This document shows, piece after piece, positions 1 to 5,006 of a DNA stretch of 5,378 bases. Position 1 is the stretch's first letter. Each line of letters starts with the position of its first letter. Below the pieces are notes generated by a model. It worked only from the letters and a program-made list of their open reading frames with translations, had not been told where the DNA came from and did not search any database. The stretch covers positions 1 to 5,378 of the forward strand of contig CAZOFY010000095.1 of the NCBI GenBank assembly GCA_964579245.1, read 5' to 3'. A program made the translations under genes and the position numbers. This DNA comes from Firm-13 sp964579245. GTDB taxonomy: Bacteria; Bacillota; Clostridia; Saccharofermentanales; Saccharofermentanaceae.

Positions 1-231
1 CCCCCCTTAGAAAACACAACAACGCCCAAAGGAATTCTCCTTCGAATGAATCGGTCCATTCCGGTTGAAGGCGCCTTTGGTGTCATAAAAGAAGACAGCG
101 GATTTCGAAGATTCCTGATGCGGGGAAAGAAAAATGTCCGAATCGAATTCCTGCTGATGAGCATGGGTTACAACATAAACAAAATCCATGCAAGAATTCA
201 GGAAACCGATGTGACCAACCGCTTCATATGA
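1..231 (+). CDS. IS1182-like transposase, C-terminal end (partial at window edge)
   Basis: The frame is open from base 1 to the TGA at 229-231, giving 76 codons of the C-terminus of a DDE transposase. The diagnostic segment is MNRSIPVEGAFGVIKED followed by GFRRFLMRGKKNV and YNINKIHARIQ. This is the conserved end of IS1182-family transposases, where arginine, glutamate and lysine form the last part of the catalytic YREK-type signature. Here these are Arg18, Glu23 and Lys30 of the visible peptide, with the expected six residues between Glu and Lys. The upstream residues TTPKGILLR also fit the family, so the ATG at 46 is internal and not the true start. The protein would act on its own element's ends by cut-and-paste or a related DDE mechanism. 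No frameshift or stop is visible, but most of the gene lies outside the window, so intactness is unknown. Confidence 0.8.
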   Translation, partial: PPLENTTTPKGILLRMNRSIPVEGAFGVIKEDSGFRRFLMRGKKNVRIEFLLMSMGYNINKIHARIQETDVTNRFI

Positions 232-345
232 AGAAAATCGCTTAATTCCTGGTTAAAACAGCGTATAACTGAATTTCCTGTGCCCAAAACACAAAGAATC
301 CACAATAAGTGAATAGGAATCGCCTCTAGCGACCCTTTTGAAAGG

Positions 346-398
346 TCACTGGAGGTGGTTTCTCTTAAACACATGAAAAAGGGCCATTGCTCCAGTGA
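346..398. repeat. 9-bp perfect inverted repeat in the IS 3' non-coding region
   Basis: TCACTGGAG at 346-354 is the exact reverse complement of CTCCAGTGA at 390-398, separated by 35 bases. G-U pairs would lengthen the stem to 11 bp in RNA. A second hairpin overlaps it (394-411), so the two folds are mutually exclusive. It lies between the transposase stop and the proposed end of the element. It may be a subterminal transposase site or an RNA structure; I cannot tell which. Confidence 0.45.
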
Positions 399-414
399 TT
401 TTTCAATCACTTTT
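394..414 (+). terminator. Weak hairpin with T-tract at the IS right end
   Basis: AGTGATT (394-400) pairs with AATCACT (405-411) around a TTTC loop and runs into TTTT at 411-414. Read on the plus strand this resembles a weak intrinsic terminator for the transposase transcript, but the stem is AT-rich and only 7 bp. It overlaps the probable terminal inverted repeat, so it may instead be part of the transposon end. Confidence 0.35.
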
Positions 415-425
415 GCAACAGCTCC
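411..425. repeat. Probable right terminal inverted repeat of the IS
   Basis: TTTTGCAACAGCTCC reads as GGAGCTGTTGCAAAA into the element. A terminus containing GCTGTTGCA is familiar to me from this transposase group. It lies about 190 bases after the transposase stop. Its partner repeat is outside the window, so the exact end is a guess. Confidence 0.45.
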
Positions 426-459
426 TCTTTGTCTGTTTATTCATGCGAAGCATTGTGAA

Positions 460-1740
460 TTATGCTTTTTCCAGGGCCTTCTCCAGGTCATATAAAATGT
501 CATCTATACTCTCGATACCGACCGAAAAACGAATCAGATCCGGTCCGATCCCGCAAGCCTCCAGCTCCTCGTCGTTCATCTGACGATGCGTGTGGCTGGC
601 CGGATGAAGAACACTGGTCCTGCAATCCGCTACGTGCGTAACAATCGCGGCCAGCTCAAGGCTGTCCATGAAACGGACAGCCGCCTCTCTTCCGCCCTTG
701 ACCCCAAAGGACAAGACTCCACAGGTTCCCTTCGGCAGATATTTCTGCGCCAACTGATAGTTGTCATCCGAAGGGAGACCCGGATATCGGACCCACTCAA
801 TCTTCGGGTGCTTTATCAGGAACATCGCGACGGCCTGAGCATTCTGAACATGTCTCTCAACACGCAGGTGAAGGGTCTCAAGACCTACATTCAGCAGGAA
901 TGAATTGAAAGGTGACGGAACAGATCCCAGGTCTCTCATCAGCTGGACGGTCGCCTTCACAATAAAAGCCGCCTTGCCGAAGCGCTCCGTGTAGGTCACA
1001 CCGTGATACGAATCATCCGGTGTCGTGAGTCCGGGGAACTTATCGGCATACTGATTCCAGTCAAAATTCCCGCTGTCTACGATACATCCTCCCACACTGG
1101 TCGCATGCCCGTCCATGTACTTTGTCGTCGAGTGAATAACGATATCGGCGCCCCATTCGAAGGGACGGCAATGGATTGGTGTCGCAAAGGTATTATCAAC
1201 GATTAGGGGCACTCCATGAGCATGTGCGGCCTTGGCGTAACGCTCGATATCCAGAACGATCAGCGCAGGATTCGCGATTGTCTCCCCGAATACAGCCTTG
1301 GTCTGCGGAGTAAAGGCTGCTTCAAGCTCCTCGTCAGACGCTTCCGGCGAGACGAAGGTAAATAGGATCCCGAGTCTCTTCAGCGTCACCGCAAAAAGAT
1401 TATGGGTGCCGCCGTATATCGACGACGAGCAAACGACATGGTCCCCCGTAGAACAGATATTGAAGATCGTATAGAATGAGGCCGACTGACCGGATGATGT
1501 CAGCATCGCAGCAACACCGCCCTCAAGGTCACAAATCTTCGCGGCCACATTGTCATTGGTCGGATTCTGTAAGCGTGTATAGAAGTAACCGGCTTCCTCA
1601 AGATCAAACAGTCTTCCCATCTGCTCTGTGGAAGAATACTTGTAAGTCGTGCTCTGTACGATGGGCATGACTCTCGGCTCCCCGTTCTTCGGTGTATATC
1701 CTGACTGAACACACTTTGTCTCTTGCTTGTAGGATCGCAT
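460..1740 (-). CDS. metY: O-acetylhomoserine sulfhydrylase (O-acetylhomoserine aminocarboxypropyltransferase)
   Basis: This 426-residue PLP enzyme of the Cys/Met metabolism family should replace the acetyl group of O-acetyl-L-homoserine with sulfide to give homocysteine, the direct-sulfhydrylation route to methionine, in the cytoplasm. Visible landmarks are YTRLQNPT (54-61, phosphate and substrate contacts), SSGQSAS (82-88), VDNTFATP (181-188, with Asp182 contacting the PLP ring nitrogen), HSTTKYMDGH with the PLP-binding Lys207, and IRFSVGIE near the end, with Arg404 for the substrate carboxylate. The insert around KFPGLTTPDDSYHGV (234-248) and the segment TSVLHPASHTHRQM favour MetY over cystathionine gamma-synthase or gamma-lyase. 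Length is normal for the family. The start is set by AAGGAGG eight bases upstream; an ATG at 1748 is in another frame. Related family members cannot be fully excluded without alignment. No terminator is obvious before the neighbouring insertion sequence. Confidence 0.92.
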   Translation of the reverse strand: MRSYKQETKCVQSGYTPKNGEPRVMPIVQSTTYKYSSTEQMGRLFDLEEAGYFYTRLQNPTNDNVAAKICDLEGGVAAMLTSSGQSASFYTIFNICSTGDHVVCSSSIYGGTHNLFAVTLKRLGILFTFVSPEASDEELEAAFTPQTKAVFGETIANPALIVLDIERYAKAAHAHGVPLIVDNTFATPIHCRPFEWGADIVIHSTTKYMDGHATSVGGCIVDSGNFDWNQYADKFPGLTTPDDSYHGVTYTERFGKAAFIVKATVQLMRDLGSVPSPFNSFLLNVGLETLHLRVERHVQNAQAVAMFLIKHPKIEWVRYPGLPSDDNYQLAQKYLPKGTCGVLSFGVKGGREAAVRFMDSLELAAIVTHVADCRTSVLHPASHTHRQMNDEELEACGIGPDLIRFSVGIESIDDILYDLEKALEKA

Positions 1741-1748
1741 AAAGTCAT

Positions 1749-1755
1749 CCTCCTT
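1749..1755 (-). promoter_or_regulatory. Ribosome binding site of metY
   Basis: The minus strand reads AAGGAGG, eight bases before the ATG at 1740. It is a near-perfect Shine-Dalgarno sequence and fixes the start, because the ATG at 1748 abuts the motif and is out of frame. Confidence 0.85.
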
Positions 1756-1765
1756 ATAAAAAATC

Positions 1766-1791
1766 TCTGTTCGAGGTGTCCCCCGAGCAGA
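1766..1791 (-). promoter_or_regulatory. Short hairpin in the metY leader, followed by a U-run
   Basis: On the minus strand TCTG-C-TCGGGG pairs with CCTCGA-A-CAGA around a GACA tetraloop, with one mismatch and one G-U pair. It is followed by GATTTTTTA just before the ribosome binding site. The shape is that of a small intrinsic terminator inside the leader. With a start point near 1792 the hairpin would form almost at the 5' end of the mRNA, so it could stabilise the transcript or attenuate it. No long SAM-I-type leader is present. Confidence 0.4.
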
Positions 1792-1798
1792 TTATCTG

Positions 1799-1807
1799 AT
1801 TATAGCA
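1799..1807 (-). promoter_or_regulatory. Extended -10 promoter of metY
   Basis: The minus strand reads TGCTATAAT, a perfect extended -10 element (TGn followed by TATAAT). The hexamer 17 bases upstream is only TTTTTT, so there is no consensus -35; alternating A/T tracts at 1813-1849 may act as an UP-like element. Transcription would begin near 1792, leaving a leader of about 50 bases. Confidence 0.7.
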
Positions 1808-1842
1808 CAAGCTTTTTTCAAAAAAAACCGTTTTTTTTGCGC

Positions 1843-1883
1843 AAAAAAAGACCGCCGGATGATTCTGCCTCTCCCGACGGTCT
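1843..1883 (-). terminator. Intrinsic terminator of the aldo-keto reductase gene
   Basis: On the minus strand AGACCGTCGG (1883-1874) pairs with CCGGCGGTCT (1858-1849). That is a 10-bp stem with one U-G pair and a 15-base loop, followed by seven T's. On the plus strand the same position is an A-C mismatch, so the structure favours the minus strand. It starts about 25 bases after the stop codon. Confidence 0.85.
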
Positions 1884-1907
1884 GTTCGTCTTCTTAGGGA
1901 TAAAAAG

Positions 1908-2825
1908 TCAAGGAAGAATATTTCCGGCGGCAACATACATGGCGTACCATTCTTTTCGTGACAGAATAACATTGGAAGCCTCGCAAATATCCTGCAAATG
2001 AAGAAGATTCATCGTGCCCACAACCGGCTGAATCCCGGCCGGATGACGAAGAATCCAGGCAATGGCGATCGCTGTTTTCGAGACACTTCTGCTGTCGGCG
2101 ATCGTCTGCATGAGACGGTTCAAATCCGGATATCGATCGCTGCCCAGGAAAATACCCGTAAAAAACCCATGATGAAAGGGCGACCAGGCTTGCATCGTGA
2201 TATCGTGAAGCCGGCAATAATCCAGAATCTCTCCGTCACGCTCCGAAGATGCATCCGGAAGCATATTTACATGTAGACCACTGCCGATTAACTGAGAATG
2301 TACAACACTGAACTGAAGTTGATTGGCTACAATAGGAAACGGAACGAATTTGCGCAGTAGCGCGATCTGACCCGCGTTGTGATTGCTGACTCCGAAATAT
2401 CTTACCTTTCCCTGGGAATGGAGTATCGAGAAAGCTTCCGCCACCTCCTCCGGCTCAACCAGCGCATCCGGGCGATGAAGAAGCAGCACATCAAGGTAAT
2501 CCGTCTGTAGCCTTGATAAACTACCCTCGACCGATTCGAGAATATGTTCCTTGGAAAAGTCGAAAAAACCGTCACAGATCCCGCATTTGCTTTGTAGATA
2601 AATCTTATCTCGCGGAATCTTCTCTTCCTTCATGATTCGCCCGAAGGTTACCTCTGCCTCACCCTTTGCATATACATCCGCATGATCAAAATAATCAATA
2701 CCTCTCTCAATGGCCTCAGTGACGACCTCAACAGCCTTCTCATACGAGACCGCATTGATCCGCATACATCCCAGTGCAATCTCAGATGCCCGGATTCCGC
2801 TTGCTCCAATCAATAGCTTCTTCAT
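1908..2825 (-). CDS. Aldo-keto reductase, YdhF-like oxidoreductase
   Basis: This 305-residue TIM-barrel enzyme should reduce a carbonyl substrate with NAD(P)H in the cytoplasm; the substrate cannot be told. The catalytic tetrad is visible: Asp47 and Tyr52 in FDHADVY, Lys80 in SKCGI and His117 in LLLHRPD. Other family marks are GKVRYFGVSNHN (139-150), NQLQFSVVH (168-176), MQAWSPF (211-217) and the cofactor segment VVGTMNLLHL (268-277). FDHADVY, SKCGI and the ending AAGNILP closely match E. coli YdhF as I remember it. A longer reading from the ATG at 2843 is rejected because the ribosome binding site GAGGTGG lies inside that extension, seven bases before the ATG at 2825. The gene has its own promoter and terminator, so it appears to be monocistronic. 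Its position between metY and the lysine-rich gene suggests no shared pathway. Confidence 0.9.
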   Translation of the reverse strand: MKKLLIGASGIRASEIALGCMRINAVSYEKAVEVVTEAIERGIDYFDHADVYAKGEAEVTFGRIMKEEKIPRDKIYLQSKCGICDGFFDFSKEHILESVEGSLSRLQTDYLDVLLLHRPDALVEPEEVAEAFSILHSQGKVRYFGVSNHNAGQIALLRKFVPFPIVANQLQFSVVHSQLIGSGLHVNMLPDASSERDGEILDYCRLHDITMQAWSPFHHGFFTGIFLGSDRYPDLNRLMQTIADSRSVSKTAIAIAWILRHPAGIQPVVGTMNLLHLQDICEASNVILSRKEWYAMYVAAGNILP

Positions 2826-2832
2826 ATAAAAA

Positions 2833-2839
2833 CCACCTC
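2833..2839 (-). promoter_or_regulatory. Ribosome binding site that decides the aldo-keto reductase start
   Basis: The minus strand reads GAGGTGG, seven bases before the ATG at 2825. The in-frame ATG at 2843 precedes the motif (ATGAGAGGTGG) and has no Shine-Dalgarno sequence of its own, so the shorter protein is preferred. Confidence 0.75.
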
Positions 2840-2884
2840 TCATCCTGCAAAAAGCCCGAGAATGTCAATGTTATTTATGATTTT

Positions 2885-2893
2885 ATTGTAGCA
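2885..2893 (-). promoter_or_regulatory. Extended -10 promoter of the aldo-keto reductase gene
   Basis: The minus strand reads TGCTACAAT, an extended -10 with five of six matches in the hexamer. No good -35 is present because the upstream DNA is the A/T tract trailing the previous gene's terminator. The layout mirrors the metY promoter. The leader would be about 50 bases. Confidence 0.55.
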
Positions 2894-2903
2894 TTTTTTT
2901 GCG

Positions 2904-2932
2904 AAAAAAAACGCGGCATATGCTGCCGCGTT
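2904..2932 (-). terminator. Intrinsic terminator of the lysine-rich small gene
   Basis: A perfect 9-bp GC-rich stem (AACGCGGCA at 2910-2918 with TGCCGCGTT at 2924-2932) and a 5-base loop are followed on the minus strand by T's at 2911-2904. It lies about 24 bases after the stop of the 45-codon gene, which supports that gene being expressed. Confidence 0.88.
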
Positions 2933-2955
2933 CAAAAAAATCGAATGATCGTTTC

Positions 2956-3093
2956 TCAGTCCTCTTGTACCTTCTTCTGCTTCTTGATAACCTCCGGCTG
3001 TTGAACAACTGTTCCGAGAGAAGGCTTCACGGAAGAAGGTTCTGTCTTCTTCTTCTTTTTCTGTTCCTTATTGCTGATGTTCCGATTACCCAT
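2956..3093 (-). CDS. Small lysine-rich protein of unknown function (45 residues)
   Basis: The protein begins MGNRNISNKEQKKKKKTE and ends VIKKQKKVQED. I cannot assign a family or function. It is very basic, with a Lys5 run at residues 12-16 and a second Lys cluster near the end, joined by a Ser/Pro/Gln-rich stretch. It has no signal peptide, membrane segment or cysteine, and is probably disordered. Such composition would suit binding to nucleic acid, ribosomes or acidic partners, but that is only an inference. Evidence that it is real: GGAG lies eight bases before the ATG, a strong terminator follows shortly after the TGA, and the gene fills an otherwise empty gap. It is transcribed divergently from the PurF-like gene, with 235 bases between the two starts. 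The low-complexity sequence means a similarity search may miss relatives. Confidence 0.75.
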   Translation of the reverse strand: MGNRNISNKEQKKKKKTEPSSVKPSLGTVVQQPEVIKKQKKVQED

Positions 3094-3101
3094 AAATATC
3101 A

Positions 3102-3105
3102 CTCC
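3102..3105 (-). promoter_or_regulatory. Ribosome binding site of the lysine-rich small gene
   Basis: The minus strand reads AAAGGAGT with GGAG eight bases before the ATG at 3093. It is the main argument that this short frame is translated. Confidence 0.75.
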
Positions 3106-3108
3106 TTT

Positions 3109-3126
3109 ATTCGATCGATGTCGAAT
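3109..3126. repeat. Inverted repeat ATTCGA-N6-TCGAAT (possible operator)
   Basis: ATTCGA (3109-3114) and TCGAAT (3121-3126) are exact reverse complements around TCGATG. The repeat lies immediately upstream of the small gene's ribosome binding site. It could be an operator or a short leader hairpin; an 18-base element with 6-bp arms can also arise by chance. Confidence 0.3.
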
Positions 3127-3212
3127 TTATGATATATCTATTTTAACGCAAAGAACGAAGGGAATCCATACTTCAATCTCTCTTTGATCCTGTATCGAAA
3201 ACAATCCCGTGT

Positions 3213-3229
3213 TACTTGCTCTTCAAGTA
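3213..3229. repeat. Inverted repeat TACTTG-N5-CAAGTA (possible operator)
   Basis: The 6-bp arms at 3213-3218 and 3224-3229 are perfect and flank CTCTT. The repeat sits about 20 bases upstream of the -35 proposed for the PurF-like gene, where an activator could bind. It does not resemble a PurR box. Chance occurrence is possible. Confidence 0.3.
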
Positions 3230-3249
3230 TACGCTTTTGCAAAATTCAC

Positions 3250-3278
3250 TTAACATTCCATCAAATTTTTGGTATGTT
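3250..3278 (+). promoter_or_regulatory. Candidate promoter of the PurF-like gene
   Basis: TTAACA (3250-3255, five of six matches to the -35) is followed after 17 bases by TATGTT (3273-3278, four of six matches to the -10). TGG precedes the -10 and supplies an extended TGn element. Transcription would start near 3285 and leave a leader of about 45 bases with no evident riboswitch. Confidence 0.5.
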
Positions 3279-3310
3279 TATTGCGTTCATAAAAAAGAAA
3301 TCAACCGTGC

Positions 3311-3317
3311 AAAGGAG
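3311..3317 (+). promoter_or_regulatory. Ribosome binding site of the PurF-like gene
   Basis: AAAGGAG lies 11 bases before the ATG at 3329, a slightly long but usable spacing. In-frame codons just upstream contain no Cys and no better start, so the protein truly begins Met-Gly-Gly rather than Met-Cys-Gly. Confidence 0.7.
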
Positions 3318-3328
3318 CACATTACACA

Positions 3329-4744
3329 ATGGGCGGATTATTTGGTGTTATTTCTAAAGAAGACTGCGTCATGGATCTCTATTTCGGTACGGACTACCAT
3401 TCCCATCTTGGTACGCGCAAGGGCGGTTTGGCCGTCTGGAACTCTAAGAGTACGAGCCCTATGATCCATCGCGTGATCCACAATATAGAAAACGTACAAT
3501 TCCGTGCTCGCTTCGAGTCAGAGCTTCCGGGCTTGTCGGGAAAATCCGGTATCGGTTGTATCAGCGACACGGATTCTCAGCCCCTGACTGTCCGGTCCCG
3601 CATCGGAACGTATGCAATTGCGACCGTCGGGAAAATCACGAACATGGACGAGTTGGTCGAAGAAGCTTTTACCAACGAGAACATTCATTTTATGGAATCC
3701 AATAAGGGCGTAGTCAGCATGACGGAATTATTGTCCGTCCTGATCGATCGCGAGGGATCTTTTCGGGAAGGACTGCTGAAGGTCCAGACAATGATCAAGG
3801 GTTCAGCCTCTATTCTTCTGCTCACTGAAGACGGGATCTATGCGGCCAGAGACAAGATGGGTCGCACCCCGCTCGTGGTCGGCAGTAAGGACGGCGCATT
3901 CTGCGTTGCTTCAGAATCCTGCACGTTCGCTAATCTGGGATATTCCTTCCATTACGAGCTCGGACCCGGCGAGGTTGTCTGCATATCTGCGGAGCAAGGG
4001 CTGAAGGTACTGGCACCCGCTGGTGAAAAGATGAAGATCTGTGCCTTTCTGTGGGTCTATTACGGGTACCCCTCCTCTACGTATGAGGGAGTCAGCGTCG
4101 AGCTGATGCGTTATCGCAACGGAAGCGCCATCGCGAAAAAAGACCATGTTGAGATTGATCTGGTCGCAGGTGTTCCGGATTCAGGCATCGGTCACGCCAT
4201 CGGTTACTCAAACGAGGCAAAGGTCCCCTATGGCCGTCCGTTCATCAAATACACACCCACATGGTCCAGAAGCTTCATGCCACAGGACCAGGGGGTAAGA
4301 AACCTGGTCGCGAGAATGAAATTGATGCCGATCCCGGAACTCGTCGCGGGAAAGAGACTGCTCCTGTGTGATGACTCTGTTGTTCGCGGCACGCAAATGC
4401 GGGAAACGGCTGAGCTCCTCTACAACGCCGATGCGAAAGAGGTACATCTTCGCTCTGCCTGCCCGCCGATCATGTTTGACTGTAAATACCTGAACTTCTC
4501 TGCCTCCCGTTCGATCATGGATCTTGCGACCTGGCAGGCGATGACAGAGATCGAGGGTAAGATACCGGAATCGATAGACGAGTATGTTGATGCAAAGACA
4601 GACAAGCATCGTTGCATGGTCGACTGTATTGCGAAGAAGTTGAATCTTACTTCTCTCGAATATCAGAATATTGATGATATGCTGGATGCCATCGGTATTC
4701 CGAAGGACAAGGTGTGCACCTACTGCTGGACCGGCAAAGAGTAG
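3329..4744 (+). CDS. PurF-like amidophosphoribosyltransferase homologue lacking the glutaminase nucleophile
   Basis: The 471 residues follow PurF layout: an N-terminal Ntn-glutaminase-like domain (about 1-235) and a C-terminal phosphoribosyltransferase domain. The PRTase half is well kept: GVPDSGIGHAIGY (281-293), RSFMPQDQ (314-321) and the PRPP motif LLLCDDSVVRGT (344-355). Cys238, Cys385, Cys463 and Cys466 fall where Bacillus-type PurF binds its 4Fe-4S cluster. The glutaminase half is degraded: MGGLFG replaces MCGxFG, TRKGG stands in place of HRGQES, and ATVGKITN replaces AHNGNLTN, losing the oxyanion Asn (Val100). The usual glutamine-site Asp is Met131. True PurF makes phosphoribosylamine from PRPP and glutamine; this protein should not use glutamine. 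It could use free ammonia, sense PRPP or carry out another PRTase reaction. The coherent losses suggest an established paralogue family, which I recall being annotated simply as amidophosphoribosyltransferase. I give no purF symbol for that reason. Confidence 0.85.
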   Translation: MGGLFGVISKEDCVMDLYFGTDYHSHLGTRKGGLAVWNSKSTSPMIHRVIHNIENVQFRARFESELPGLSGKSGIGCISDTDSQPLTVRSRIGTYAIATVGKITNMDELVEEAFTNENIHFMESNKGVVSMTELLSVLIDREGSFREGLLKVQTMIKGSASILLLTEDGIYAARDKMGRTPLVVGSKDGAFCVASESCTFANLGYSFHYELGPGEVVCISAEQGLKVLAPAGEKMKICAFLWVYYGYPSSTYEGVSVELMRYRNGSAIAKKDHVEIDLVAGVPDSGIGHAIGYSNEAKVPYGRPFIKYTPTWSRSFMPQDQGVRNLVARMKLMPIPELVAGKRLLLCDDSVVRGTQMRETAELLYNADAKEVHLRSACPPIMFDCKYLNFSASRSIMDLATWQAMTEIEGKIPESIDEYVDAKTDKHRCMVDCIAKKLNLTSLEYQNIDDMLDAIGIPKDKVCTYCWTGKE

Positions 4745-4771
4745 ACCTGAAATCTAGACAAGAGCTCCGAG

Positions 4772-4804
4772 AAAAGCTGTTTTGTGGATACAATGCAGCT
4801 TTTT
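4772..4804 (+). terminator. Intrinsic terminator of the PurF-like gene
   Basis: AAAAGCTG (4772-4779) pairs with CAGCTTTT (4796-4803), with a further inner TTGT/ACAA stem capped by GGAT, and ends in a T-run at 4800-4804. It begins 28 bases after the stop codon. The next gene start is not visible, so the PurF-like gene appears to be transcribed alone. Confidence 0.8.
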
Positions 4805-4930
4805 CATTATAAAAAAAGTGACGTTCAGTTTCGGAAAAAATGATTTTAAAAAAGTATCGATATGTCAATTTGCTGACAGAGGATACATACTGGAAACAAA
4901 TAGAGTTTTCTAAATAAGAAATAATCATAA
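4805..4930. other. AT-rich spacer without a recognisable gene
   Basis: The stretch between the terminator and the hairpin at 4931 is rich in A/T tracts and has stops in the frames examined. A lone minus-strand TTGACA occurs at 4863-4868, but it points back into the terminator. I see no supported feature. Confidence 0.5.
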
Positions 4931-4949
4931 CCACCCGTAAAACGGGTGG
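4931..4949. repeat. Perfect 8-bp hairpin CCACCCGT-AAA-ACGGGTGG
   Basis: CCACCCGT (4931-4938) and ACGGGTGG (4942-4949) are exact reverse complements around a 3-base loop. A GC-rich CCACCC/GGGTGG hairpin in an AT-rich spacer resembles the subterminal hairpins of IS200/IS605-type elements and of their TnpB-associated RNA ends. There is no T-run on either side, so it is not a normal terminator. The element assignment is an inference. Confidence 0.6.
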
Positions 4950-5006
4950 AATGCTCTAGGGCTGCATGCAACTATAGGCGCTTGCTTTCACATTCGTTCA
5001 ATTCTT

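Larger units (their letters stand above)
1..425 (+). mobile_element. Right end of an IS1182-like insertion sequence (left part outside the window)
   Basis: The stretch holds the 3' end of a DDE transposase gene, about 190 bases of non-coding DNA and a probable terminal inverted repeat. The proposed outer end is TTTTGCAACAGCTCC at 411-425; read inward it is GGAGCTGTTGCAAAA, which resembles IS1182-type termini as I remember them. The boundary is an inference because the left inverted repeat and the target duplication lie outside the window. Only 34 bases separate it from the metY stop codon, so the element sits directly behind that gene. Confidence 0.55.

Noticed and set aside
46..231. Independent 61-residue protein starting at the ATG at 46
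   Set aside because: The frame is open upstream to base 1 and the sequence before the ATG fits the transposase, so this is an internal Met of a longer protein.
441..462. metY terminator hairpin (ATTC...ATGC/GCATGAAT)
   Set aside because: The stem has a three-base bulge and no T-run follows on the minus strand, so it does not meet the pattern of an intrinsic terminator.
1741..1807. SAM or T-box riboswitch upstream of metY
   Set aside because: The leader is only about 50 bases long, with a single small hairpin; both riboswitch classes need a much longer structured leader.
2826..2843. Longer aldo-keto reductase starting at the ATG at 2843
   Set aside because: The Shine-Dalgarno sequence lies between this ATG and the one at 2825, so the downstream start is the one served; the extra residues (MRGGFY) also do not belong to the family N-terminus.
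3127..3249. PurR box upstream of the PurF-like gene
   Set aside because: Fragments such as GAACGAAG and CGAAAACAAT occur, but no paired CCGAAC-type boxes with correct spacing are visible.
4840..4868. Minus-strand promoter with TTGACA
   Set aside because: The -35 is perfect but the hexamer 17 bases on is only AATCAT, and it would transcribe straight into the PurF-like gene's terminator and antisense to that gene.
4647..4934. 95-residue minus-strand frame and other antisense frames over metY and the PurF-like gene
   Set aside because: They overlap well-supported genes, lack ribosome binding sites and show no recognisable motif; they are shadows of the real genes.
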